Shown here one piece after another: positions 19,619-29,265 of a DNA stretch of 64,000 nt. Position 1 is the stretch's first letter. Every line of letters starts with the position of its first letter. The notes beneath the pieces are model-generated. The model did not search any database, had not been told where the DNA came from, and worked only from the letters and a program-made list of their open reading frames with translations. Made by a program: the position numbers and the translations under genes. This DNA is from Ahrensia kielensis DSM 5890 (lineage in GTDB: Bacteria; Pseudomonadota; Alphaproteobacteria; Rhizobiales; Rhizobiaceae): contig NZ_KB894531.1 in NCBI RefSeq assembly GCF_000374465.1, positions 186,001 to 250,000 of the forward strand, given 5' to 3'.

Positions 19619-20317
19619 TTATTTGGCTAACCAAATTGCTTTATCACCGATAACATCCACCATTGCTTGATGTGCTTTGATATCATCGCTGGTAAGGCGC
19701 GGTGCCAACGGACGTGGACGCGCACTAATTTCGATTTCCGGCAAATCAGCATCATCGCCTTGCTTTTGCACTGAATTATCATCGGATTCGAGTGTTAAAG
19801 CTGCCTGCTTTCCGCCGACCAACTCAATATAAACTTCTGCGAGCAGTTCACTATCCAGCAATGCGCCGTGTTTTTCACGCTTGGAATTATCGATGCCGTA
19901 ACGCTTACACAAAGCATCCAGTGAATTTGGCCCCATCGGATGGCGGCGGCGCGCTAAAACCAAACTGTCGATGACGCGATCTGGATCAATTTCAGGAAAC
20001 CCAACCCTTGCGAACTCAGCATTGAAAAAGCCGACATCGAATTTCGCATTATGGGCGATTAGTTTTGCGCCGCGCGTAAAATCCAACCAGTCATCAATAA
20101 TTTTTGCAAAGTCAGGCTTATCGAGCAGAAACTCATTGGTAATGCCGTGCACTTTCAATGCATCGGGATGAACTTGCTTGCCTTGCGGATTAACAAAAAC
20201 ATGGAAGCTACGCCCCGTGATAAACCGGTTTTCCAGTTCAACGGCACCGATTTCGATGATCCTGTCATCACGGTTATCCAAACCGGTTGTTTCTGTATCG
20301 AATATGATTTCGCGCAT
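19619..20317 (-). CDS. dnaQ: DNA polymerase III epsilon subunit (proofreading exonuclease)
   Basis: 3'-5' exonuclease of the replicative polymerase core. DEDDh motifs: Exo I FDTETTGLD with Asp7 and Glu9, Exo II LIAHNAKFDVGFF, Exo III KHGALLDSELLAEVY. HGITNEFL is also conserved. The C-terminal tail (about 180-232) probably carries the segment that binds the alpha subunit. 232 residues. Leftward, 70 bases after coaE. Confidence 0.95.
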   Translation of the reverse strand: MREIIFDTETTGLDNRDDRIIEIGAVELENRFITGRSFHVFVNPQGKQVHPDALKVHGITNEFLLDKPDFAKIIDDWLDFTRGAKLIAHNAKFDVGFFNAEFARVGFPEIDPDRVIDSLVLARRRHPMGPNSLDALCKRYGIDNSKREKHGALLDSELLAEVYIELVGGKQAALTLESDDNSVQKQGDDADLPEIEISARPRPLAPRLTSDDIKAHQAMVDVIGDKAIWLAK

Positions 20318-20387
20318 GGAATTTCCTTTTGTCCAGTTTGAATCCCAGAAGCTATGATAGCAAGCGTGCTATAAATCTATGCAGAAC

Positions 20388-20975
20388 TTAACCCTCTAAT
20401 AGCTGGCTAATGATGTTCTTGACCTGCGTTTTGGCAGCATCCATGCCAAGCGATGTATCAATGAGAAAATCTGCACGCGCGCGTTTCTCCGCATCGGGTA
20501 TTTGTCTGTCTAGGATCTGCTGGAATTTTTCTTCAGTCATCGAGGCACGTGATAAAACACGCTTTCTTTGAACCTCATAAGGCGCAGTGACGACGACGAT
20601 TTTATCAACACGCTCATCGCCGCCAGTTTCAAACAGCAGCGGTATATCCAGAACAACAACTTTTGCGTTCTTTTCGCGATTGTGTTTGATGAATTTTTCT
20701 TCTGCCAGCCTGACATGCGGATGAACAAGCGCTTCGAGTTTTTTCATCGCAGCTTTGTCATTTAAGACATATTGCCCAAGCTTTTTGCGATCCACACCAG
20801 AAGGTGTTTTTGTGCCCGAGAAATGATTTTCGATTTCATCCACCAATGCGCCATGACGATAAAGATCATGCACCACTGCATCGGCATCATGAACTGCGAT
20901 ATTTTCTTCCTTGAACATAGCCGCAGTCGTTGATTTACCCATTCCGATGGAACCTGTTAAGCCGATAATAATCAT
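20388..20975 (-). CDS. coaE: Dephospho-CoA kinase
   Basis: Last step of coenzyme A synthesis: phosphorylates the 3'-hydroxyl of dephospho-CoA. P-loop GLTGSIGMGKSTTAAMF at residues 5-21, AVHDADAVVHDLY with the catalytic aspartate, VLDIPLLFETGGD and RQIPDAEKRARADFLIDTS. 195 residues. Start overlaps the aroE stop by 4 bases, so dnaQ, coaE, aroE and maf form one leftward operon, as in other Rhizobiales. Confidence 0.95.
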   Translation of the reverse strand: MIIIGLTGSIGMGKSTTAAMFKEENIAVHDADAVVHDLYRHGALVDEIENHFSGTKTPSGVDRKKLGQYVLNDKAAMKKLEALVHPHVRLAEEKFIKHNREKNAKVVVLDIPLLFETGGDERVDKIVVVTAPYEVQRKRVLSRASMTEEKFQQILDRQIPDAEKRARADFLIDTSLGMDAAKTQVKNIISQLLEG

Positions 20976-21808
20976 AGCCGGATTCCTAAATCGTCGACAA
21001 TAAGTTTCCGTAATGCATCATCTACCTCTGGTTTCTGGCCAAACCATTTTTCAAAACCTGGTGTTGCTTGATGCAGCAACATGCCCAACCCATCCGATGT
21101 TTGAAGACCGCGCTTTTTTGCCATTAATAAAAAAGGCGTTTCAAGCGGCACATAAACAATGTCGGACGCAATTGCATCGCCGCGCGCACCCGCCAAATCA
21201 AGCGGAAAGTCTGGTTGCCCATCCATACCAAGCGATGTTGTGTTAATTAATAGATCGGCGTCTTGAAGCTTGGACGTAATATCTTGCCAGGTCATAGCAG
21301 TTACAGTTTTTCCAAAACTTTGCGCCATATCTTCCGCACGCTCAATCGTGCGATTAACGACGATGATTTTCGCAACGCCCGCTTTTAAAAGTGCGAAAAT
21401 AACAGCGCGCGCGGCACCGCCCGCCCCAAAAACAATGGCTGTTTCAGCATCACGCCACATTGGCACTTGCACATCTAAATTAGCCGCGAAACCATAGGCA
21501 TCTGTGTTGCCGCCATATAGTTTGCCGGATTCGTTCCACACCGTATTCACCGCACCAATTGCGCGTGCAGCATCATCGAGGTCTTCAAGTTGATCAAAAA
21601 CCGATTGTTTATGCGGGATTGTGAAGTTTCCACCCGCCCAGCCATTTTCATGAAGATTTTTGATAAAGATTGGCAGGTTTTCAGCTGAAACCTGCACTGC
21701 CTCATAGGAACCGTTGATTTTATAGCGGTTAAGCCAATATCCATGAATAAGAGGAGACCGAGAGTGTTTAATCGGATCACCGCAAACAAAAGCCCTTATA
21801 TCAGCCAT
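20972..21808 (-). CDS. aroE: Shikimate dehydrogenase
   Basis: NADPH-dependent reduction of 3-dehydroshikimate in aromatic amino acid synthesis. Shikimate-binding [13 protein letters not shown] and [13 protein letters not shown] (catalytic Lys), NADP loop [22 protein letters not shown], and [11 protein letters not shown] start at ATG 21808 (278 residues), which has GGAG six bases upstream; the in-frame GTG 18 bases earlier would place that site inside the gene. Overlaps the maf stop by 8 bases. Confidence 0.94.
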   Translation of the reverse strand: MADIRAFVCGDPIKHSRSPLIHGYWLNRYKINGSYEAVQVSAENLPIFIKNLHENGWAGGNFTIPHKQSVFDQLEDLDDAARAIGAVNTVWNESGKLYGGNTDAYGFAANLDVQVPMWRDAETAIVFGAGGAARAVIFALLKAGVAKIIVVNRTIERAEDMAQSFGKTVTAMTWQDITSKLQDADLLINTTSLGMDGQPDFPLDLAGARGDAIASDIVYVPLETPFLLMAKKRGLQTSDGLGMLLHQATPGFEKWFGQKPEVDDALRKLIVDDLGIRL

Positions 21809-22394
21809 CAATTTCTCCAAGCTCACGCAATTTTGCCAGTAATGGGATCATCGGTACGCCGACAATTGTAAAATAGTCGCCGTCTACTTTTTCAAAGAGC
21901 TGAATACCTGGCCCCTCGATCTGATAAGAACCAACACTTTTTAATGCAATATCGCCAACGGCCGCCAGATGTCTGCCAATAAAGCCGGGGTCTAATACAC
22001 GCATATGCATATGTGCGACCGATACATGGCGCCATATAATTTCATCACCGCGCACAATCACAATTGCACTGTTAAGTTGATGAACCTTTCCGCTCATTGC
22101 TAAAAGGTGCTGGCGTGCTTCTTCCATGTCTTTGGGTTTGTGAAACTGCCTGCCTTCAAGCGACAGGGTTTGATCACCGCCAATAACCAATTTAGCCGGA
22201 TTCCGTTCAGCAATATTTCTAGCCTTTGATTCGGCTAATATCTCAGCAATATCAGATGCTGTTGCACCGCTGCCTTCTAGTGTTTCTTCGATCGCGCGTT
22301 CATCCACGTCAGGCGCAGCGGTTTCAAATGTCAGTCCAGCATTTTCAAAAAGCATTTTTCGAAAGGGGCTGGTTGAAGCCAAGATAAGGGACAT
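21801..22394 (-). CDS. maf: Maf-like nucleotide pyrophosphatase
   Basis: Hydrolyses modified or canonical nucleoside triphosphates to monophosphates; Maf proteins are linked to house-cleaning and to cell division. Motifs: [47 protein letters not shown] and [26 protein letters not shown]. The best-conserved start is ATG 22394 (197 residues). In-frame ATGs at 22409 and 22445 would add 5 or 17 unconserved residues; the outer one has AGGA too close to be used. Reads away from the candidate origin. Confidence 0.88.
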   Translation of the reverse strand: MSLILASTSPFRKMLFENAGLTFETAAPDVDERAIEETLEGSGATASDIAEILAESKARNIAERNPAKLVIGGDQTLSLEGRQFHKPKDMEEARQHLLAMSGKVHQLNSAIVIVRGDEIIWRHVSVAHMHMRVLDPGFIGRHLAAVGDIALKSVGSYQIEGPGIQLFEKVDGDYFTIVGVPMIPLLAKLRELGEIDG

Positions 22395-22445
22395 GTCGTG
22401 CGCTTTCATAAATCTTAGAACCACAACATCTAGTGTTGCTGTCAT

Positions 22446-22889
22446 TTCCTAACAACGATCAGTTTCGTCTCTACGAGCGATTTTGCCTTGTGGATAAAGA
22501 TGTGCGTAAAAAATAGCGAATCATAGGCTGGCCTTCGAGCCTGTGAACTAAATGGTTTTTATCCCAGTTCACACTTATCTTTACGTTTTTATGTAGCTGT
22601 TTAAAACACACAGCATATACATTTAATTCCACAGCTTATGCACAGAGTTATACAATGTGCGCTTTACTTGATTTATCTTTGAATAGTTTGAAAACAATGC
22701 GATTTTCGAGCTGCGTCAATTTTGACCGACAAAAATGTTGTTGAATGTGTATATTATTTTAAACAGGGGGATAAATGGCCTTCTGTCTGTGAATAATTCT
22801 GTTTCCCCACAAATCACAGACTCTAAATAAGAATAGATTCAAAAAAATGATTTCTTCTTTAAAGAGGGATCGATGAAAGTGAGTAAATC
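22446..22889. other. oriC: Candidate chromosomal origin of replication (oriC)
   Basis: Gap of about 440 bases between maf and hemE, AT-rich, with no gene. Its position next to hemE is where alphaproteobacterial origins have been mapped (Caulobacter, Sinorhizobium). On the sequence: an exact DnaA box TGTGGATAA at 22489-22497, and single-mismatch copies TTATGCACA at 22636-22644 and TGTGAATAA at 22788-22796; weaker ones at 22501-22509 and 22559-22567. Three GANTC sites (22518, 22819, 22836) could be methylated by CcrM. The stretch 22741-22870 is the most AT-rich and could be the unwinding element. Genes on both sides read away from it. I saw no TTAA-N7-TTAA CtrA site. Confidence 0.75.
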
Positions 22890-23915
22890 ATGTCGAACCG
22901 AAAAATCATCGATGTGATAGGTGGAGCACATATAGCGCCTCCTCCAATCTGGGTTATGCGACAAGCAGGACGATATTTGCCAGAATATCGTGAGCTTAGA
23001 AAATCAGCGAAAAGCTTTCTTCATTTTTGCTACACGCCAGACATGGCTGTTGAAGCAACACATCAACCGATCAGACGCTATGGTTTTGATGCTGCTATTT
23101 TGTTTAGCGATATTTTGGTGATGCCAGATGCGCTGGGCCGTGATGTTCATTTTGTAACGGGCGAAGGTCCACGCATGACGCCTTTGGCTGACGGCGATGT
23201 TGATAATTTAACGCCTGATAATGTTCTATCGCATTTAGCGCCGGTTTTTGAAGCTGTGAAAAGGCTGAGAACAGAACTGCCTGATGAAACCGCATTGTTT
23301 GGTTTTTGTGGTGCCCCTTGGACTGTTGCAACCTATATGATTGCAGGCCGAGGAACGAGCGATCAAGCACCGTCGCGATTGTTCATGTATCAAAAGCCTG
23401 ATGAACTAGCTAAGCTTCTGGATATCTTGGCTGATGCCTCTGCTGAATATTTGATCGGTCAATTGGATGCCGGAGCTGATGCGGTTAAGATTTTTGATAG
23501 CTGGTCTGGGGTTTTGGACGAATTTGCGTTTGAGGCAAATTGTGTGCGTCCTGTTAAACGCATCGTCGATAAAGTGCGTGCTCAGCGCCCTGATGCTAAA
23601 ATTATAGCGTTTCCTAAAGGGGCTGGACATTTTTATCGTGGTTACCGCGAAAAAACCGGCGTTGACATGGTTGCACTTGATTGGAGTGTTCCGCTCGAAT
23701 TTGCCGCTGAACTTCAAAAAGAGGGTCCTGTGCAAGGCAATCTTGACCCACAGAGGGTTGTTGCTGGGCAAGCGGCGATCAGGGAAGGTGTGGACCGGAT
23801 TATGGACGTTCTGGGTCAGGGGCCGTTGGTATTCAATCTAGGGCACGGTATTACACCTAATGCAAAGCCTGAGGATATGGATTTCCTTGTGCGTTATGTG
23901 CGCGGAGAAGCTTAA
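22890..23915 (+). CDS. hemE: Uroporphyrinogen decarboxylase
   Basis: Decarboxylates the four acetate side chains of uroporphyrinogen III to give coproporphyrinogen III in haem synthesis. [20 protein letters not shown] near residue 20 is the family signature; the catalytic aspartate is in [30 protein letters not shown] and [16 protein letters not shown] are also conserved. 341 residues. It is the first gene right of the candidate origin, two bases before hemJ, so the two haem genes are cotranscribed. Confidence 0.96.
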   Translation: MSNRKIIDVIGGAHIAPPPIWVMRQAGRYLPEYRELRKSAKSFLHFCYTPDMAVEATHQPIRRYGFDAAILFSDILVMPDALGRDVHFVTGEGPRMTPLADGDVDNLTPDNVLSHLAPVFEAVKRLRTELPDETALFGFCGAPWTVATYMIAGRGTSDQAPSRLFMYQKPDELAKLLDILADASAEYLIGQLDAGADAVKIFDSWSGVLDEFAFEANCVRPVKRIVDKVRAQRPDAKIIAFPKGAGHFYRGYREKTGVDMVALDWSVPLEFAAELQKEGPVQGNLDPQRVVAGQAAIREGVDRIMDVLGQGPLVFNLGHGITPNAKPEDMDFLVRYVRGEA

Positions 23916-23917
23916 TT

Positions 23918-24460
23918 ATGTCTGAAATTGATTCGACTTCGAAACAATCTGGAAAAAAGGCAGGGATTAGAGCTGCCATCGCAATTTCTATATTCGTAGT
24001 GATTGGTTTTTTATTGTGGCTTGCTGGTCCTGCTGATCGATATCTCTGGCTTAAAGCTTTGCATGTGATCGCAATTATTTCGTGGATGGCAGGCCTTGTC
24101 TATTTGCCGCGTCTATTTGTTTATCATAGTGATGCTGAAAAAGGCTCAGTTCAATCTGAAACCTTTAAAGTTATGGAAAGGCGCCTCATGAAAATAATCA
24201 TGACGCCGGCTATGATTATCGCATGGGTTCTGGGTCTATGGCTTGCTTATGCAGCTGGTTATTTTACGGCTCCTTGGTTTCACATGAAGCTTCTAGCTGT
24301 TGTTTTATTATCTGGTGTTCATTCTTTTTATGCAGGTGCGGTGAAGAAATTTGCTGCTGATTTGAACGATAAAACTGCGCGCCAATGGCGTATGTACAAT
24401 GAAATTCCTACAGTTTTGATGATTTTCATCGTTATTATGGTCATTGTAAAACCATTTTGA
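23918..24460 (+). CDS. hemJ: Protoporphyrinogen oxidase HemJ
   Basis: Membrane-bound protoporphyrinogen IX oxidase of the HemJ (UPF0093) type, the penultimate step of haem synthesis. About four to five hydrophobic segments; the conserved histidine-containing first motif is LKALHVIAIISWMAGLVYLPRLFVYH, with RRLMKIIMTPAMI and FHMKLLAVVLLSGVHSFY following. Lysine-rich cytoplasmic N-terminus of about 18 residues. 180 residues. Directly after hemE, supporting the assignment; a terminator follows. Confidence 0.92.
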   Translation: MSEIDSTSKQSGKKAGIRAAIAISIFVVIGFLLWLAGPADRYLWLKALHVIAIISWMAGLVYLPRLFVYHSDAEKGSVQSETFKVMERRLMKIIMTPAMIIAWVLGLWLAYAAGYFTAPWFHMKLLAVVLLSGVHSFYAGAVKKFAADLNDKTARQWRMYNEIPTVLMIFIVIMVIVKPF

Positions 24461-24466
24461 TTAAGC

Positions 24467-24496
24467 AAAAATCGCGTCTCTAAGGGCGTGATTTTT
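24467..24496 (+). terminator. Intrinsic terminator after hemJ
   Basis: AAAAATCGCG (24467-24476) pairs with CGTGATTTTT (24487-24496), one G-T pair, ten-base loop, T tract at the 3' side. Separates the haem genes from rho. Confidence 0.7.
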
Positions 24497-24600
24497 AATC
24501 AGACTTGAAATTTTCACAATTCGCCTGTATCTGATGTGAAAATTCGGAACCCAGTCCCTCCTTTTCCGTCTATTCTTCTATTTTAACTATATGGTGTCCC

Positions 24601-25866
24601 ATGGACCAAATGTCTTTGCGCGAACTTCAGCAAAAATCAGCTCCTGAACTTGTTGCGTTTGCTGAATCCCTCGAAGTTGAATATGCGAGTGCTCTTCGTA
24701 AGCAAGAGCTTATGTTTGCTATTTTGAAGCAACTTTCATTAGATGATGTTGAAATTATCGGTGAAGGCGTTGTCGAAATTTTGCAAGATGGTTTTGGTTT
24801 CTTGCGCTCTGCTAGCGCGAATTATCTTCCAGGCCCTGATGATATCTACATTTCACCTTCGCAAATTCGAAAGTTTTCCCTGAAAACAGGTGATACGGTT
24901 CAAGGCTTTATTCGCGGCCCTCGCGATGGTGAGCGCTATTTTGCGCTTCTCAAAGTCAATACGATTAATTTTGATGACCCTGAGAAAATTCGTCATAAAA
25001 GCCATTTTGACAATTTAACACCGCTTTACCCTGATGAGCGCTTCAAAATGGAAGTTGAGAATAGCGAATCGAAAGATTTGTCTTCTCGGATTATCGATTT
25101 GGTTGCACCGCTTGGTAAGGGTCAACGTGGTTTGATTGTTGCACCGCCGCGCACTGGTAAAACAGTTCTCTTACAGAATATTGCCCATGCAATTACAGCG
25201 AACCACCCTGAGTGTTATTTGATCGTTCTATTGATCGATGAGCGCCCTGAGGAAGTCACGGACATGCAGCGCTCTGTGAAAGGTGAAGTTGTTTCTTCTA
25301 CCTTCGATGAGCCAGCCTCTCGTCACGTTCAGGTTGCTGAAATGGTGATTGAGAAAGCCAAGCGTCTTGTTGAGCACGGCCGCGATGTGGTTATCCTACT
25401 TGATTCGATCACGCGCCTTGGCCGTGCTTACAATACGACTGTGCCGTCATCTGGTAAGGTTTTAACTGGCGGTGTTGATGCCAACGCTTTGCAACGTCCG
25501 AAACGCTTCTTCGGTGCTGCTCGTAATATTGAAGAGGGCGGCTCGCTGACGATTATTGCGACAGCCTTGATCGATACCGGTAGCCGCATGGACGAAGTTA
25601 TCTTTGAGGAATTCAAAGGTACAGGTAACTCTGAGATCGTTCTTGATCGCAAGGTCGCTGATAAACGTACATATCCTGCAATGGACATTTTGAAATCCGG
25701 TACGCGTAAGGAAGACCTGCTTATTGAGCGTAAGGATCTTCAGAAGATCTTTGTACTGCGCCGTATTCTTGCACCGATGGGTACTACGGATGCTGTTGAG
25801 TTCTTGATCGACAAATTGAAGCAGACAAAGAACAATGCAGAGTTCTTTGACTCAATGAACGCATAG
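24601..25866 (+). CDS. rho: Transcription termination factor Rho
   Basis: Hexameric RNA helicase that ends untranslated transcripts. N-terminal helix bundle [22 protein letters not shown]-binding OSB domain ([27 protein letters not shown]) at about 60-115, Walker [19 protein letters not shown] near residue 180, Walker [17 protein letters not shown], the Q-loop and R-loop [23 protein letters not shown]. 421 residues, complete. Rho in this position between hemJ and mnmE is the conserved alphaproteobacterial origin order. Confidence 0.97.
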   Translation: MDQMSLRELQQKSAPELVAFAESLEVEYASALRKQELMFAILKQLSLDDVEIIGEGVVEILQDGFGFLRSASANYLPGPDDIYISPSQIRKFSLKTGDTVQGFIRGPRDGERYFALLKVNTINFDDPEKIRHKSHFDNLTPLYPDERFKMEVENSESKDLSSRIIDLVAPLGKGQRGLIVAPPRTGKTVLLQNIAHAITANHPECYLIVLLIDERPEEVTDMQRSVKGEVVSSTFDEPASRHVQVAEMVIEKAKRLVEHGRDVVILLDSITRLGRAYNTTVPSSGKVLTGGVDANALQRPKRFFGAARNIEEGGSLTIIATALIDTGSRMDEVIFEEFKGTGNSEIVLDRKVADKRTYPAMDILKSGTRKEDLLIERKDLQKIFVLRRILAPMGTTDAVEFLIDKLKQTKNNAEFFDSMNA

Positions 25867-25950
25867 TTTGATTCGGATTAGAAACGAATCTTACGTAAGT
25901 ATTATTTGAGTCAATTGATTCGACTCCGAAACTAATGAAAGGCGCAACAA
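25867..25950. promoter_or_regulatory. rho-mnmE gap with five GANTC sites
   Basis: The 84-base gap holds GANTC at 25870 (GATTC), 25886 (GAATC), 25908 (GAGTC), 25917 (GATTC) and 25922 (GACTC). The first two form an inverted repeat GATTCG / CGAATC. GANTC is the target of the cell-cycle methylase CcrM; one site per 256 bases is expected at random. The gap probably carries the mnmE promoter, but I cannot place -35 and -10 boxes. Confidence 0.5.
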
Positions 25951-27255
25951 ATGGATACTATAGTTGCCCTTTCATCTGGCAGTTTGCCTTCAGGCGTTGC
26001 GATTATTCGTATATCAGGACCCAAAGCTGCAACAGTGATTAGTGCTTTGGGCGCACGCATTACACAGCCCCGCCAAACCTCCCTACAAATCTTTCGTGAC
26101 AATGATGGTTCAGTGATCGATGAGGGCTTAGTCCTTTGGTTTCCTGCACCGCATAGTTTTACTGGTGAAGACGTTGTAGAACTTCAAACGCATGGTAGCC
26201 GTGCCGTTGTTGCAGGTATTCTTGATGTTTTGCTCAGCATTGATGGGGTTCGTCATGCGGAAGCTGGTGAATTTGCTCGCCGCGCATTTGCCAATGGTAA
26301 GATTGATCTGACTGAGGCTGAAGGGCTTGCTGATCTGATTGATGCGGAAACGACAGCCCAGCGCAAAGTTGCTCAATATCTAGCAAGCGGCGGTTTAAAA
26401 GACCTTTATAATGATTGGCAGGACCAGCTCTTAAATGCGCGTGCAATGATCGAAGCAGATATCGATTTTGCTGATGAAGATGATGTTCCAGGTTCCGTTG
26501 CAGACCAAGTCTGGAATGATATGGCAAAATTATATCACTCTATTTCTGCGCATCTTGAGGGCTATGATCGTTCAGAGCGTATCCGCGATGGTTTTAAAAT
26601 TAGCCTCATTGGAAAACCCAATGTTGGTAAATCAAGTTTATTGAATGCTCTGGCTGGCAGTGACCGTGCCATTGTTTCTAGCGAAGCGGGTACTACGCGG
26701 GACATTGTTGAAGTTCGGTTGGATATTGCGGGCTACCTTGTTTTGCTTAGTGATACGGCAGGGATCAGAGAACAAGCAGGCAGCGTAGAAGCTGAAGGTA
26801 TTCGTCGTTCTATCGCGTCGGCTCAAGAGGCAGACCTTATTTTGTTCTTAAGCGATGAGGATGAATGGCATCATGATTTCATCAACGCGAATTCTAAAGT
26901 TCTCAATATTCGATCTAAGGCTGATCTAAGTTCGAATATCAAACCCGATGAAGATACAATCTTTGTAAGCGTTAATGACGCTGCTTCCGTTACTTCGCTA
27001 TTAGAGAAACTGTCCGCTATTATTAGTATTGAGCTTGATCAGTCTCGTATAGGCTCTGCTATTAAGTCCCGATACATCGATCATCTATCTCAGTGTTTAA
27101 AAGATTTGAATAAATCGATTGAGAGCGTTGACGCTCTTGAACTGCGCGCTGAGCATTTACGGTCGGCTGCCTATAGCCTTGGACGTATTACCGGACAATT
27201 TGATACAGAAGATGTGCTAGGGCGCATATTCTCGTCATTTTGTATAGGTAAGTGA
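25951..27255 (+). CDS. mnmE: tRNA uridine modification GTPase MnmE
   Basis: With MnmG makes the 5-carboxymethylaminomethyl group on U34 of several tRNAs. N-terminal tetrahydrofolate-binding domain (VALSSGSLPSGVAIIRISGP, TGEDVVELQTHGS), then the GTPase: G1 GKPNVGKSSLLNALAG near residue 218, G2 TTRD, G3 DTAGIRE, G4 as RSKAD instead of the usual NKxD, and the C-terminal CIGK with the essential cysteine. 434 residues. The stop codon lies inside the first parS-like site. Confidence 0.95.
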   Translation: MDTIVALSSGSLPSGVAIIRISGPKAATVISALGARITQPRQTSLQIFRDNDGSVIDEGLVLWFPAPHSFTGEDVVELQTHGSRAVVAGILDVLLSIDGVRHAEAGEFARRAFANGKIDLTEAEGLADLIDAETTAQRKVAQYLASGGLKDLYNDWQDQLLNARAMIEADIDFADEDDVPGSVADQVWNDMAKLYHSISAHLEGYDRSERIRDGFKISLIGKPNVGKSSLLNALAGSDRAIVSSEAGTTRDIVEVRLDIAGYLVLLSDTAGIREQAGSVEAEGIRRSIASAQEADLILFLSDEDEWHHDFINANSKVLNIRSKADLSSNIKPDEDTIFVSVNDAASVTSLLEKLSAIISIELDQSRIGSAIKSRYIDHLSQCLKDLNKSIESVDALELRAEHLRSAAYSLGRITGQFDTEDVLGRIFSSFCIGK

Positions 27256-27268
27256 TTCACGTGAAACA
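27253..27268. other. parS: parS-like site 1 (one mismatch, carries GATTC)
   Basis: TGATTCACGTGAAACA differs from the parS consensus TGTTTCACGTGAAACA only at the third base. The change creates a GATTC (GANTC) methylation site at 27254-27258. It overlaps the mnmE stop codon. Confidence 0.8.
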
Positions 27269-27284
27269 TTACGGCGAGTTTTCG

Positions 27285-27300
27285 TGACTCACGTGAAACA
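27285..27300. other. parS: parS-like site 2 (two mismatches, carries GACTC)
   Basis: TGACTCACGTGAAACA matches the consensus in 14 of 16 bases, with an intact right half. It has the same third-base T to A change as site 1 and so also carries a GANTC site, GACTC at 27286-27290. Centre to centre it is exactly 32 bases from site 1. Confidence 0.7.
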
Positions 27301-27323
27301 TTTTCCATAATAAATTCTCTAAT

Positions 27324-27339
27324 TGTTTCACGTGAAACA
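27324..27339. other. parS: parS site 3 (exact consensus)
   Basis: TGTTTCACGTGAAACA is an exact 16-base palindrome identical to the bacterial parS consensus bound by ParB. It lies in the mnmE-mnmG gap, 39 bases from site 2 and about 3.4 kb from parB. Confidence 0.95.
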
Positions 27340-27404
27340 TAAGAGCCTTGACCTGTGTGTCGATAAGAGTCATTCAACACCTATTCCTAACTTGCGGTAT
27401 TTTT

Positions 27405-29264
27405 ATGCATTACGATGTTATTGTTATTGGCGGCGGTCACGCTGGCTGTGAGGCGGCTCGTGCTAGTGCTGCGCTCGGGGCTAAGACGGCGCTCGCCACC
27501 CATTCCTTCGATACGGTTGGTGTGATGTCTTGTAATCCTGCCATTGGCGGGCTGGGCAAGGGGCACCTTGTACGTGAGATTGACGCTCTCGATGGCTTGA
27601 TGGCGCGTGTTGCTGATAGATCAGGTATTCAGTTTAGAATGCTTAATCGCAAAAAAGGTCCAGCGGTGCGTGGTCCACGTACTCAGTCTGATCGCAAGCT
27701 TTATAGAGAGGCGATGCAAGCGGAGATTCGCGCTGTTGAGGGTCTTTCTATTTTAGAGGGTGAAGTCATTGATCTGTCGCAGGATAGTTCGGGCGCGATT
27801 AATGGTATTAAATTGGCAGATGGTACGCATGTATCTTGCGGCGCTGTTGTTTTAACGACAGGAACATTTCTGCGCGGTCTTATTCATATCGGGGATAAAA
27901 GATTTCCGGCCGGAAGGATGGGAGAAAAGGCGAGTACTTTACTCGCTTATCGTCTGACTAAACTGAACGTGCCCCTTGGCCGTTTGAAAACAGGAACGCC
28001 GCCCCGTCTTGATGGACGTACAATCGATTGGAAAATTCTTGATCTGCAAAGCGCTGATGAAGAGCTTGTTCCATTTTCATCGATGACTGATGAAATTCGT
28101 GTTCCGCAGATTGATTGCGGCATCACACGCACGACCCAGAAAACGCACGATCTCATTCGTGAGAATCTAAATCGCTCGGCGATGTACTCTGGTAATATTA
28201 GCGGCACAGGTCCGCGTTATTGTCCATCGGTAGAAGATAAGATTGTCAAATTTGGCGACCGTGATGGGCACCAAATTTTTCTTGAGCCGGAAGGTTTGGA
28301 TGATCACACCGTATATCCAAATGGCATTTCTACGTCTTTGCCTGAAGATGTGCAGTGGGCAATGATGAAAACTATCCCTGGGCTAGAGAATGCGCAAATT
28401 TTACAGCCAGGCTACGCCATCGAGTATGACCACGTTGATCCTAAAGCTCTCGACCAATCTCTAAACTTGGTCGGTACGCTGGGCCTTTATTTGGCTGGAC
28501 AAATCAATGGCACAACAGGTTATGAAGAAGCTGGCGCACAAGGTTTGGTTGCTGGCATTAACGCTGCACACTTTGTTGGCCAAAAAGCGCCTGTGCATTT
28601 TAGCCGTACATCATCCTATATCGGCGTAATGATTGACGATCTAACATCGCGCGGTGTGAGCGAGCCTTACCGTATGTTTACGTCTCGGGCTGAATATCGG
28701 CTTTCATTGCGCGTTGATAATGCGGATATGCGCTTGTCGCCACTTGCTGTGGAAATTGGTTTGGCATCTTCCGAACGTGCTGCTCATTTTGAGGATGTTA
28801 AGACGCGCTTAGATGATGCGCGTGTAGCTTTGAAGAGCAAAACGCTGACGCCTCAAGAAGCGGGCAAACACGATATTGCTTTGAATATGGATGGCGTCAG
28901 ACGTAGCGGTTATGATCTTCTTTCTTATGCTACGATTGAGCTGCCCGATTTATTGCGTGTTTGGCCTGAGCTTGAACAGTTTGATGGCGATACTTTAGAT
29001 CGTCTTGCTATTGAAGCGCATTATGCGGTTTATATGGATAGGCAAAAGGCTGATATTGAATCTGTGCGGCGTGATGAAAATCTTCTCATTCCAGCGGGTA
29101 TAGAGTTTAACACTATCGCCGGTCTTTCTAATGAGCTCCGCAATAAGCTGAATGATAGACAACCAAAGAGCATTGCCGAGGCGCAACGTATCGAAGGCAT
29201 GACTCCTGCTGGCATTGCATTGATTATCGCGCAAATTCGCAAACAACAGAAATCAGCTGCTTGA
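27405..29264 (+). CDS. mnmG: tRNA uridine modification enzyme MnmG (GidA)
   Basis: FAD-dependent partner of MnmE. It begins [20 protein letters not shown] with the FAD-binding loop at residues 8-13; [26 protein letters not shown] and GRMGE are family signatures, and the C-terminal helical domain that meets MnmE is present. I start at ATG 27405 (619 residues) because the flavin-binding strand begins there; the open frame extends 19 codons upstream to an ATG at 27348 without conservation. Two bases separate its stop region from rsmG, so both are cotranscribed. Confidence 0.95.
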   Translation: MHYDVIVIGGGHAGCEAARASAALGAKTALATHSFDTVGVMSCNPAIGGLGKGHLVREIDALDGLMARVADRSGIQFRMLNRKKGPAVRGPRTQSDRKLYREAMQAEIRAVEGLSILEGEVIDLSQDSSGAINGIKLADGTHVSCGAVVLTTGTFLRGLIHIGDKRFPAGRMGEKASTLLAYRLTKLNVPLGRLKTGTPPRLDGRTIDWKILDLQSADEELVPFSSMTDEIRVPQIDCGITRTTQKTHDLIRENLNRSAMYSGNISGTGPRYCPSVEDKIVKFGDRDGHQIFLEPEGLDDHTVYPNGISTSLPEDVQWAMMKTIPGLENAQILQPGYAIEYDHVDPKALDQSLNLVGTLGLYLAGQINGTTGYEEAGAQGLVAGINAAHFVGQKAPVHFSRTSSYIGVMIDDLTSRGVSEPYRMFTSRAEYRLSLRVDNADMRLSPLAVEIGLASSERAAHFEDVKTRLDDARVALKSKTLTPQEAGKHDIALNMDGVRRSGYDLLSYATIELPDLLRVWPELEQFDGDTLDRLAIEAHYAVYMDRQKADIESVRRDENLLIPAGIEFNTIAGLSNELRNKLNDRQPKSIAEAQRIEGMTPAGIALIIAQIRKQQKSAA

Positions 29265-29265
29265 T

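Noticed and set aside
22446-22889. CtrA binding sites in the candidate origin
   Set aside because: TTAA occurs at 22601 and 22623, but not with the 7-base spacing required.
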